DNA of 32,298 nt, taken from assembly GCA_045642225.1 (NCBI GenBank), contig JAZUIN010000038.1:1-32298 (forward strand). The letters are read 5' to 3'. This DNA comes from RUG191 sp045642225. Lineage in GTDB: Bacteria; Bacillota; Clostridia; Lachnospirales; Lachnospiraceae. A model generated the notes under the pieces. That model searched no databases. It worked only from the letters and a program-made list of their open reading frames with translations, and was not told the DNA's origin. Shown here one piece after another: positions 16,407 through 23,590 of the stretch. Position numbers and translations under genes: made by a program. The first letter of the stretch is position 1. Each line of letters begins with the position of its first letter.

Positions 16407-17135
16407 TCAATTATAATAAATGTCTATTAATTCTTTCGTATATTCTCCGTTTTCCTGATAAGCGACAAGCGGCGGAGCAACTTTCAAATATGGCTTTCCA
16501 TCATGAATTGCCTCTATCAAAACCATATTTGCCTCCTTGTTTTGATAAGGGTGTACAAATCGAATATTTTTAACCTCCATATTGTATGAACGCATTATAT
16601 TCATTATTTCAACTAACCTAGCTGGTCTATGCACCATATAGAATCTGCCCTTATTTTTAAGAAGCTTTGAAGACTGACATATTATATCTTCGAGCGTTGC
16701 GCTAATTTCATGACGCGATATGGCTTTAGCGTCAGATGGATTGACAATTCCTTTTTCTAACGTCATATAAGGAGGATTTGTCGTTATCACATCAAAAGTC
16801 CCATTTCCGAATAAAGTCAGACCTTGCTTTATATCGCCCTCTACAACAGTTATTCTTTCTTCTGCGTTGTTAAGCTTAATAGATCTTGAAGCCATTTCTG
16901 CCATTTCTTTTTGTATTTCAAGGCCTGTCACATGACCAACATCATATCGTGCATCAAGCAGCAACGGAATTATCCCCGTTCCTGTCCCTATATCTAACAC
17001 CTTGTCTTTAGACCGGATTTTGGCAAATTCCGAAAGCAAAACAGCATCCATTCCAAAACAAAACTTTTCTGGATTTTGAATGATTTTGTAACCATTTCTA
17101 TGTAATTCATCCACTCGTTCACCGTCTCGAACCAA
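16407..17135 (-). CDS. TrmN6/YabB-like tRNA adenine-N6 methyltransferase
   Basis: A SAM-dependent methyltransferase of the YfiC/YabB family, which methylates A37 of tRNA1(Val). SAM motif I is VLDIGTGTGIIPLLL (about 45-59). The catalytic motif is TTNPPYM, the NPPY of N6-adenine methyltransferases. The N terminus RVDELHRNGYKIIQ is characteristic of the Firmicute group. The start is a TTG at 17135 with AAGGAG 7 nt upstream. The substrate is assigned from family only. It lies between ricT and rsmI as in Bacillus. Confidence 0.88.
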   Translation of the reverse strand: MVRDGERVDELHRNGYKIIQNPEKFCFGMDAVLLSEFAKIRSKDKVLDIGTGTGIIPLLLDARYDVGHVTGLEIQKEMAEMASRSIKLNNAEERITVVEGDIKQGLTLFGNGTFDVITTNPPYMTLEKGIVNPSDAKAISRHEISATLEDIICQSSKLLKNKGRFYMVHRPARLVEIMNIMRSYNMEVKNIRFVHPYQNKEANMVLIEAIHDGKPYLKVAPPLVAYQENGEYTKELIDIYYN

Positions 17136-17156
17136 TGCTCTTCTCCTTTTTAAATA

Positions 17157-18206
17157 TTATTTATCACTATTTTTATTCTTGTCGAATTTCTTCTTATTAT
17201 TTTTCTTATGATTTTTGTTATCTTTTTTATAATCTTTATTCTCTTTCTTGAAATCCTTCTTATCCTTCTTGTAATTCTTCTTATCCTTATGATTCTTGTC
17301 TTTCTTTACATTTACTTCTACTAATTCTTCAGCATCTTCAAGGCCCTTTAACTCTGCCGATTCCTCAGCAGTGACCTCTATCTTTTTCTTTTTTGATTGA
17401 AATTCCAATTCGTCTACGTGAAATGTTTGCTTCTCCATAATGTCATCTTCACCTTCGACAACTACTGTAACTGTTTGACGAAGAACACTTAACTCTTCTA
17501 CTTTAGCCTCTCTACCTGTAGGTGTTTTAACAATATCTCCCTTATTAGGTAGCTTACTATTTAAGTATTTATATGTATCATTTTCATTTTTTAGACAACA
17601 CATAAGTCTACCGCAACAGCCAGAAATCTTTGTTGGATTAAGTGATAATCCTTGCTCCTTTGCCATTTTTACTGATACTGGTACAAAATCTGACAAATAC
17701 GATGCACAACAAAGCTCACGTCCACAGATACCAATTCCACCAACAATCTTAGCCTCATCTCTTACTCCGATTTGTCGGAGCTCGATTCTTGTTCTAAATA
17801 CTGCTGCAAGATCTTTTACCAATTCTCTAAAATCAACACGTCCATCCGATGTGAAATAGAATAGTAATTTGTTTCTGTCAAATGTATATTCTGCACCTAC
17901 AAGCTTCATATCTAACTCGTGTTTTTCGATTTTTCCTTTACAAATCTTACATGCTTCCTTCTCTTTTTCTCGATTTTCAATTGATTGTTCTACATCCTTC
18001 TCTGTTGCAACTCTTTCAATTCCCTTAAGCGGCATTACAACAGATTCCTCATGTACTTCTCTTGGCGCAAGAAGTACAGTTCCAAGTTCTTTACCTCTTG
18101 CAGTTTCAACTATGACCTTGTCTCCCTGATTCAAATCAAATCCTGTTGGATCAAAATAATATATTTTACCTACATTTCTAAAACGAACTCCTACTACTGT
18201 TATCAT
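17157..18206 (-). CDS. ricT: PSP1-domain protein RicT (YaaT)
   Basis: RicT belongs to the RicA-RicF-RicT complex that binds [4Fe-4S] clusters and steers RNase Y-dependent mRNA maturation; in Bacillus it also affects sporulation and competence. The PSP1 domain spans about 1-200, with FDPTGFDLNQGDKVIVET near the start. The cysteine-rich part GICGRELCCASYL and ISGCCGRLMCCL carries the cluster ligands. After about residue 265 there is an unusual tail of about 50 residues made almost only of Lys, Asp, Asn, Tyr and His. Length 349 exceeds the roughly 275 of Bacillus because of this tail. The ATG directly follows the holB stop (TAA then ATG), with AAGGAG 9 nt upstream. Confidence 0.95.
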   Translation of the reverse strand: MITVVGVRFRNVGKIYYFDPTGFDLNQGDKVIVETARGKELGTVLLAPREVHEESVVMPLKGIERVATEKDVEQSIENREKEKEACKICKGKIEKHELDMKLVGAEYTFDRNKLLFYFTSDGRVDFRELVKDLAAVFRTRIELRQIGVRDEAKIVGGIGICGRELCCASYLSDFVPVSVKMAKEQGLSLNPTKISGCCGRLMCCLKNENDTYKYLNSKLPNKGDIVKTPTGREAKVEELSVLRQTVTVVVEGEDDIMEKQTFHVDELEFQSKKKKIEVTAEESAELKGLEDAEELVEVNVKKDKNHKDKKNYKKDKKDFKKENKDYKKDNKNHKKNNKKKFDKNKNSDK

Positions 18207-19262
18207 TTACATATTCTCCTTTATATTTTTTAGTAATATTTCTAATGTTAGACCTGGTGTTACCAGAGCTCTTATTTTCTGCCGTGCAGCAGCTATTTCA
18301 TTTATTATGTTATTGATACCCACAAGAGTAATTTCCCCTGCTATATCCTTTATCAATAATACTTGATCTTGAAATATCAATCTTTTTTTTATCAATGTTG
18401 TTTTATATACCAAAACATCCTTCATAAATACAGTCATCAAATCAAAATATTCATTTAAAAAGTCTTTATCAGCCTCTAATTCCTCTGCAAGACTTGACCT
18501 ATCAATACTATTCAAACCTCTTATTTTTTGAAATATCTTGATTACTAATTTTTTTCTAGAATCAAATTCAGTATCCATTGCAAGCATCAATGCTTTTCCT
18601 GGATTACCCTCTCCAAATGCAATCGACATATTCGCTTGATAATCAACAACTCCTTGTGACATAAGATATTTCTTGATTTCCTCAGAATTTACAGGTGTCA
18701 TATTAAGCAAAACGCACCTAGACAAAACCGTTTGCAACAAGCTTTGCGCGTTATTCGTTAGAAGCAATATTGTCACGAACTCTGGCGGCTCCTCGATAGT
18801 TTTTAATATTGCATTTTGTGCCTGTTCATTCATAAGATCCGCTTCTGGCACTATGTAAATTTTTCTCTTACTTTCGTAAGGCTTTATCTGAACCGTAGAA
18901 TTTATCTGCTCTCTAATTTCACCTACTGAAATTGTATTTGGTTTTTCATGGGAAATGTATATTATATCCGGATGATTTCGACCTTGTGCCTTTCGACAAC
19001 TAATACATTCTCCGCATGGCTCAATAACCTCAGGCAAAACTGCTGCCGGAGGCTCCATACCAGGAAATGTTATTTGATTTTCGTCAATTTCAGGATTAAG
19101 GGATTTGCATAACAAAGACTCGGCGAAGGCTTCTGCGAGCTTTAACTTTCCATAGCCTTTTTCGCCATTTATTATATATGCATGACTGATTTTATTCATT
19201 CGAATGGCAGCACGAAGGTGTTTCTTTACTGCCTCTTGACCAACAACATTATCAAATTTCAT
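18207..19262 (-). CDS. holB: DNA polymerase III delta-prime subunit
   Basis: HolB is part of the clamp-loader complex. The AAA+ domain begins FDNVVGQEAVKKHLRAAIRMNKISHAYI, followed by the P-loop GEKGYGKLKLA (the usual Thr/Ser after Lys is Leu, consistent with a non-hydrolysing delta-prime). The zinc module is CGECISCRKAQGRNHPD and the switch region is KTIEEPPE. LSRC near the arginine-finger position is also present (SRC motif). The C-terminal collar domain is diverged. Length 351 fits. GAGG precedes the ATG. It lies between yaaR and ricT as in Bacillus. Confidence 0.95.
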   Translation of the reverse strand: MKFDNVVGQEAVKKHLRAAIRMNKISHAYIINGEKGYGKLKLAEAFAESLLCKSLNPEIDENQITFPGMEPPAAVLPEVIEPCGECISCRKAQGRNHPDIIYISHEKPNTISVGEIREQINSTVQIKPYESKRKIYIVPEADLMNEQAQNAILKTIEEPPEFVTILLLTNNAQSLLQTVLSRCVLLNMTPVNSEEIKKYLMSQGVVDYQANMSIAFGEGNPGKALMLAMDTEFDSRKKLVIKIFQKIRGLNSIDRSSLAEELEADKDFLNEYFDLMTVFMKDVLVYKTTLIKKRLIFQDQVLLIKDIAGEITLVGINNIINEIAAARQKIRALVTPGLTLEILLKNIKENM

Positions 19263-19281
19263 CTATAAACCTCAATAAATA

Positions 19282-19294
19282 CCACCCTAGGTGG
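19282..19294 (-). other. Hairpin whose loop is the yaaR stop codon
   Basis: The minus strand reads CCACC-TAG-GGTGG, a 5-bp GC-rich stem with the yaaR stop codon as its three-base loop. It could tune ribosome release or mRNA stability between yaaR and holB; a chance match cannot be excluded. Confidence 0.3.
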
Positions 19295-19727
19295 AAATGT
19301 CTAGAAGAAGACCTCTTATCTCATCAATATGACCAAGAATTGCTAAGTGGTCCTTTTCATCTTTAACTAGCTCTTGTGCTAAATTATCTAAATTATCGTC
19401 TACCTGACGAATCATTCCGTATACTCTATGACGTCCTTTTCTGTCTAGGAAATTCTCACGAGTGAACTCGTGTGACCTATTCACGACTTCATTCATAAAA
19501 TCTTTTACAAGACTTCTATACTTTTTCATGTCCTGAATATCCATATGCTTTGCAATCTTGTCGCCCTGCTTATTGATTTCATCCATAAGACCATTAAGCT
19601 TCTCTTTAAGATTTGCATCATCTATCTTAGACATCAAGGTAAACTTAAACTCTTCGTCCGTCTTTTTTACCTCAGTGGCTTCTCCTGTAGCATTTACTGG
19701 AGCCACATTACTAATCTTCATATCCAT
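19287..19727 (-). CDS. yaaR: YaaR family protein (DUF327)
   Basis: The 146-residue product matches the YaaR family, a helical protein of unknown role that usually lies beside holB. Family features are the C-terminal block MKKYRSLVKDFMNEVVNRSHEF, then GRHRVYGMIRQVDDNLDNLAQELV, and the ending HLAILGHIDEIRGLLLDI. The start at 19727 has AGGAG 6 nt upstream; a second Met two codons later is further away. It starts 9 nt after the nucleotide-kinase gene. Confidence 0.88.
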   Translation of the reverse strand: MDMKISNVAPVNATGEATEVKKTDEEFKFTLMSKIDDANLKEKLNGLMDEINKQGDKIAKHMDIQDMKKYRSLVKDFMNEVVNRSHEFTRENFLDRKGRHRVYGMIRQVDDNLDNLAQELVKDEKDHLAILGHIDEIRGLLLDIST

Positions 19728-19736
19728 AGGCTTCTC

Positions 19737-20315
19737 CTATTTTTTATCCATTATATATTTCTTGATATTTTTTACGGTTTCATCCTTATCAATATTCTCG
19801 AAAATGTGTTTTACTTCCGCCTTTTCAAGCTTCTCCTTCGCAAAATCCTCCGCATCTGAAAGAAATCGCCTACACATTTCACTATATTTCGGATTCTCTT
19901 GATTCATTTCTCTATCAAGCGCGCGCTTTAGACGCAAACCATCCTCTACTTCTATATATATCGGATAAACTTTCTCTTTACCATAGTAGTCTTTTATTTT
20001 TTCAAAGGCTTCTAAGGTACCTATTATCAGATAATCTTGATTTTCTAAGTCCATATCGTCATCAACTGTAAAATAATCCCAAGGTCCATGACACGTATTA
20101 TAAGTTCTAAGTTCAATGACTTTTCCTAATTTAATAAGCTCATCTCTTGCTTCTGGCGTAACAAAATGATATTCAACGCCATCGGTTTCGTTCGCTCTAA
20201 TTGGTCTTGTTGTATATGGAACAACATTTATCAAATTTAATTCCTTATCCGCAAGAAGCTCCTTAAAAATAGTATCTTTACCTGTTGAACTTTTGCCAAT
20301 AATACAATAAAGCAT
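19737..20315 (-). CDS. Guanylate-kinase-like nucleotide kinase
   Basis: A 192-residue P-loop kinase of the Gmk type, the enzyme that converts GMP to GDP. The P-loop is GKSSTGKDT (7-15), different from the canonical GPSGxGKGT. The GMP-binding signature is well kept: YTTRPIRANETDGVEYHF (34-51), close to TTRPPRxGExDGxDYxF. The lid and C-terminal helices are diverged, and the protein is near normal length. In Bacillus the equivalent place between yaaO and yaaR holds tmk (thymidylate kinase), yet this product has no DRY(Y/L)DSS-type Tmk motif. It may be a paralog of the main Gmk; whether GMP is its substrate cannot be decided. Confidence 0.75.
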   Translation of the reverse strand: MLYCIIGKSSTGKDTIFKELLADKELNLINVVPYTTRPIRANETDGVEYHFVTPEARDELIKLGKVIELRTYNTCHGPWDYFTVDDDMDLENQDYLIIGTLEAFEKIKDYYGKEKVYPIYIEVEDGLRLKRALDREMNQENPKYSEMCRRFLSDAEDFAKEKLEKAEVKHIFENIDKDETVKNIKKYIMDKK

Positions 20316-20349
20316 TACCTTTTCTCTCCAATACAGTTAACTAAAATAT

Positions 20350-20358
20350 ATTGTAACA
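20350..20358 (-). promoter_or_regulatory. Possible internal promoter before the kinase gene
   Basis: An extended -10, TGTTACAAT (20358-20350), lies 34 nt before the kinase start, in the largest gap of the cluster (57 nt). The -35 region is poor. Confidence 0.3.
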
Positions 20359-20372
20359 CATTTACACATGCT

Positions 20373-21773
20373 CTACGAAAAAATTATTATTTTACTTCCA
20401 TTTAAACCGTTTATTTTCCCCGATTGTGAAATATTATTCATAACATAATCTATATCTGATTCTGTAATTCTTTCTCCTGGTACAACTAACGGTATTCCTG
20501 GTGGATATGCCATGACTGTCGCAAGTGAAATCTTATTTTTCGCAGCAGTAATATCTACTTCTTCCACATTTCCAAGCTCTAATTGTTCTTCAGCTTCATA
20601 TATTTCCATTACTTTTTCGTGTTTACATATTGGAAATGCGCTTTTTCTTCGTAAATTATCTTCTATTTTTCTACCTTTAAGTGAAGCGTCTATTTCCTTT
20701 AGTGCTTTTTCTAACCGTAGAAATCCCTCTTTTGTATCCATGCAGCTTGTCATAGCAAGAATATATTTTTCTTCTGCCATTTCAAACTCTAGCTTATATT
20801 TTTCACGAAGTATATCCGCAAGCTCAAAACCTGACATGTATCCGTTTGTATAAATTATTATTTTAGATATATCTCTCGATATAGTATTTTGGTTTTCCAC
20901 TGTCAAATGTTTGAGTTTTTCGCTATTTTCGTAGAACTCTTCTAAACATTTCACATAGCCATTGTGCTTCTCATTAAGTATCTCTAGTGCCTTACTCATA
21001 CTTGCAATTATTATATAACTTGGCGAGCTCGTCTGGAAAATGCTAATGTATTTTGCCACCTTACTACTATCAACAATATTAGAATTGACATGTACGATTG
21101 ATCCTTGATTCATAACGGGCAAAGTTTTGTGCGCACTCATAATACATACATCTATTTCACGCAAATCTACTTCAGGAAATGCTTTATGAAATGCAAAATG
21201 TGCTCCATGTGCCATATCAACAATTAACGCAATCCCTTTAGAATGAAGGTATTTTGCTATATCTCCTACCGGACTTACAACACCTTCATATGTAGGACTT
21301 GTTATCAATACTGCTTTGGGTACATTCTCATTTTCTATCAGTTCCTCTACCTTAGATTTCACATCCTCTAACGTGACTTCGCCCAAAAAACATTCGTTAA
21401 AATCCCTTGAAACAATATATTCTACGCTAAGACCTCGTAGCTTGCATGCATTATAAACACTCTTATGACAATTTCTTGCTATTACTATCGTCTCGCCTCT
21501 ATTACAAACAGCATGTACTGCAGCAAGATTTCCACAGGTGCTTCCATTTACAGTAAAAAACGATTTTTCTGAATTATACAAGCTTGCAATCTGCTCGTTC
21601 ATTTCATTTATAATTCCACTTGGGCTATTTAAATTGTCAAAGCCTTCTATTTCTGTAATGTCTAACCGAACAGATTCTAAGCCATCACCTAAATTTTGTC
21701 TTTTGTGTCCAGGCATATGAAATGGATAATAATCCGATTTGCTATATTCTACTAATTTATTATGTAAACTCAT
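20373..21773 (-). CDS. Orn/Lys/Arg decarboxylase family PLP enzyme (YaaO-like)
   Basis: A fold-type I PLP decarboxylase, as in arginine or lysine decarboxylases that make polyamine precursors. The N terminus has PFHMPGHKR (about 17-25). The cofactor sites are VNGSTCGN, VDMAHGAHF (Asp 186 and His 189) and the Schiff-base lysine in SAHKTLP (Lys 216). The C-terminal domain keeps YPPGIPLVVPGE. At 466 residues it matches the short YaaO/SpeA class without an N-terminal regulatory wing. I chose the ATG at 21773, which shares one base with the stop of the preceding gene (TGATG); only a weak ribosome site is visible, so it depends on translational coupling. Substrate not assignable. Confidence 0.9.
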   Translation of the reverse strand: MSLHNKLVEYSKSDYYPFHMPGHKRQNLGDGLESVRLDITEIEGFDNLNSPSGIINEMNEQIASLYNSEKSFFTVNGSTCGNLAAVHAVCNRGETIVIARNCHKSVYNACKLRGLSVEYIVSRDFNECFLGEVTLEDVKSKVEELIENENVPKAVLITSPTYEGVVSPVGDIAKYLHSKGIALIVDMAHGAHFAFHKAFPEVDLREIDVCIMSAHKTLPVMNQGSIVHVNSNIVDSSKVAKYISIFQTSSPSYIIIASMSKALEILNEKHNGYVKCLEEFYENSEKLKHLTVENQNTISRDISKIIIYTNGYMSGFELADILREKYKLEFEMAEEKYILAMTSCMDTKEGFLRLEKALKEIDASLKGRKIEDNLRRKSAFPICKHEKVMEIYEAEEQLELGNVEEVDITAAKNKISLATVMAYPPGIPLVVPGERITESDIDYVMNNISQSGKINGLNGSKIIIFS

Positions 21774-22618
21774 CAATCCAAAAATCTCTCTAACTCTGGC
21801 ATCCAATCTCCAAAAAAGACCTCTTCCTTAATTAAGGCCTCATAAAGTGGACCTACAAATTTGATTATAAAATCAAATACTTCCTCCCACTCTAAATCAC
21901 TTCTTTTTTCTCTTCGCTTGATTACCTTCCACTTTTTCTTCATATAGGAATAATCTCTATATTTCATGAATTCCTGCCAACGATTCTCATCAAAGCCTAG
22001 CTTTCCTTGACATTTCCTAGCCAAGCACTCTTTAACTTTTCGTCCCTCTAAGGCTTCTGATTTAAGCAAGTCATACAAATATAAATACTTTTCCACTTCG
22101 TTTAAAAGCTCTAGCTTATCGAGAATCTCAAATAATAAATCTGCTACATTTTCCTCAATAGGAAATGCCATATATGAAAAGCTTGCTGCATTTTGAAGTG
22201 TAAGTCTTGCTGTCTTTTCCTTTGGAAATGCATGAACATCCTTAACTTCTTGAAGTATCACTGGAAGAGGCACTGTCATTTTTTCAAAAGACATAATAAA
22301 CGTTACTTTATTAGTTCCTTCAAAGACACTCTTCACCTTACATTTTCCAGTAAAATACTCCGTTACAACGCTCATTGCCATCTTACGAATAAATTTGTCT
22401 ATGGCTTCTTCTCCAGAATATGCACATATTATAGGATAATCCTTAGCCTTTTTGTATGATTTAAGTCCCAAAATTCTGTCATTTATAAGCCATATATCAT
22501 CCTTATAATTACGTGATAAATACGCTACCAAATCCTCCAAACAACAGCCATATAGCATATTTTGAAAAGGAATATTTAATTCTTCACTTTTAATCTTAAT
22601 TATATTTGTGTTAATCAT
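21773..22618 (-). CDS. AbiEii-like protein, apparently degenerate nucleotidyltransferase
   Basis: The 281-residue product is not obvious at first. Its N terminus, SEELNIPFQNMLYGC then LEDLVAYLSRNYKDD, lines up with the start of AbiEii-type toxins (helix, then FLxRLSxSxYxDNF). The C-terminal part SYMAFPIEENVADLLFEIL then EVEKYLYLYDLL (about 148-185) lines up with FKxLAYPxExxxAEKLxxIL and R(x)KDFYDLYxLL. The residues expected for catalysis are missing: KGG has become INDR (about 45-48), no DID metal pair is seen near 60, and RxKDxYD has become VEKYLYLYD. It is joined to the AbiEi-like gene by TAATG and to the decarboxylase by TGATG. I infer an inactive AbiEii relative used for another purpose; a wholly different fold is possible. 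Confidence 0.5.
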   Translation of the reverse strand: MINTNIIKIKSEELNIPFQNMLYGCCLEDLVAYLSRNYKDDIWLINDRILGLKSYKKAKDYPIICAYSGEEAIDKFIRKMAMSVVTEYFTGKCKVKSVFEGTNKVTFIMSFEKMTVPLPVILQEVKDVHAFPKEKTARLTLQNAASFSYMAFPIEENVADLLFEILDKLELLNEVEKYLYLYDLLKSEALEGRKVKECLARKCQGKLGFDENRWQEFMKYRDYSYMKKKWKVIKRREKRSDLEWEEVFDFIIKFVGPLYEALIKEEVFFGDWMPELERFLD

Positions 22619-23253
22619 TAAAGCCACACACCTATCATAGTTTGAACTTTCTTAAGAACTTTTCTTTTTCTAGCATACTCCATCAATGCGGATACATTTT
22701 TATCTTCATCCTGAATATACGCCCAAGCTGCTTTTTTGAAATCATCTCTAGACATTTTTTCTTGATATTTCAATACATCACATATCAAACGGTCCTTGCT
22801 ATAGATTTGCATTTCTTTTCCGTTAATTGTTATAGATGAAACTCCTAATTCTAAAGTATCTGGTTCTGTATAATATGGTTCTAAACTAGGATAATCCATT
22901 TTGAATCTGGATTTCGAAGTATTTTTACTTATGGCAATTTTCCAAGAAAAAGGTCGCACCTCCAAGTAACCATAATAATAAAGCGCAGATTCCATAGTTA
23001 ATATTCCATCAGGAAACAAACTAACTACCATATCTTCTTCATTTTGATCATTAAGATTAAGCGCATAATATCCTGACTTTATTCGAATTAATCTTCCTTC
23101 TTCAACGTAAGATATTATTCTTCTATAATCTATTCCAAGGTCTGTTATTTGTTTTGTTCTAACAAAACCATTATTTTCTTCAACAAGCTTTTCTATTAAT
23201 TCAAATTCATATTCTTTCTTCTCTTGTCTATCCATTGGAAATGGTGCTTCCAT
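22618..23253 (-). CDS. AbiEi-like winged-helix protein
   Basis: This 211-residue protein resembles AbiEi antitoxins of type IV toxin-antitoxin pairs, which repress their own promoter and oppose an AbiEii nucleotidyltransferase. Residues about 18-66 form a winged helix (GFVRTKQITDLGIDYRRIISYVEEGRLIRIKSGYY). The middle part has the SALYYYGY segment seen in the family. The C-terminal part, SKDRLICDVLKYQEK then KNVSALMEYARKRKVLKKVQTMI, matches the helical ending of AbiEi proteins. I chose the ATG at 23253 with GGGAGG 6 nt upstream; an in-frame start eight codons earlier has no such site. It heads a coupled three-gene set and lies next to an intergenic region with a 19-bp palindrome. Confidence 0.72.
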   Translation of the reverse strand: MEAPFPMDRQEKKEYEFELIEKLVEENNGFVRTKQITDLGIDYRRIISYVEEGRLIRIKSGYYALNLNDQNEEDMVVSLFPDGILTMESALYYYGYLEVRPFSWKIAISKNTSKSRFKMDYPSLEPYYTEPDTLELGVSSITINGKEMQIYSKDRLICDVLKYQEKMSRDDFKKAAWAYIQDEDKNVSALMEYARKRKVLKKVQTMIGVWL

Positions 23254-23417
23254 ACGTATCCTCCCTTGAAATATCAAGTATTATCCTTATTTAAAATGTT
23301 TATTATATTCTTTTCTATACTAAAAATATTATATTACACCCTATATATTTTTGCCACTTGTAAATAAACAGTGTGGAAATTTTTATTTAAAATATTTCAA
23401 AATGCATAGGTTATTTT

Positions 23418-23436
23418 TAAATTGTCAGACAATTTA
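23418..23436. promoter_or_regulatory. Perfect 19-bp palindrome, GntR/FadR-type operator candidate
   Basis: TAAATTGTC-A-GACAATTTA is perfectly symmetrical. Its core TTGTCAGACAA fits the TNGTNNNACNA pattern bound by FadR-type GntR regulators. The single-base centre cannot form a stable RNA loop, which favours a DNA operator. It lies 165 nt upstream of the AbiEi-like start and 85 nt from its candidate -10. Confidence 0.45.
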
Positions 23437-23463
23437 ACGCGTTTTTGATTTTGTCTTATTTTA

Positions 23464-23498
23464 CAAAAATAGGACAAATCCCTACTCGGATTTGTCCT
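23464..23498 (-). terminator. Terminator of the carboxypeptidase gene
   Basis: AGGACAAATCC (23471-23481) pairs perfectly with GGATTTGTCCT (23488-23498), 11 bp around CTACTC. The minus strand continues TATTTTTG. It lies 93 nt after the stop. Confidence 0.88.
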
Positions 23499-23590
23499 TA
23501 TAACTGTTTAATGTATTATATTTTGTCTATTTTATAACTCTTTGTCTTTTCTCGATAAAATTTATAGCGTTTAATTATTCAAAATATATA

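Larger units (their letters stand above)
23254..23590. other. Intergenic region with palindrome, weak promoter and terminator
   Basis: This 337-nt stretch holds the dacA terminator (23464-23498), a 19-bp palindrome (23418-23436) and a perfect minus-strand TATAAT (23333-23328) with only a weak -35 (TGGCAA, 17-nt spacer) that probably serves the AbiEi-like gene 75 nt further on. No ORF of note is seen. Confidence 0.55.

Noticed and set aside
19737..20315. Thymidylate kinase, expected from gene order
   Set aside because: The product carries the guanylate kinase TTRPxRxxExDGxxYxF signature and no thymidylate kinase motif.
23440..23480. Second hairpin TTGTC-TATTTT / AAAATA-GACAA beside the dacA terminator
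   Set aside because: It shares an arm with the much stronger 11-bp terminator stem and is probably a by-product of the repeated TTGTC words.
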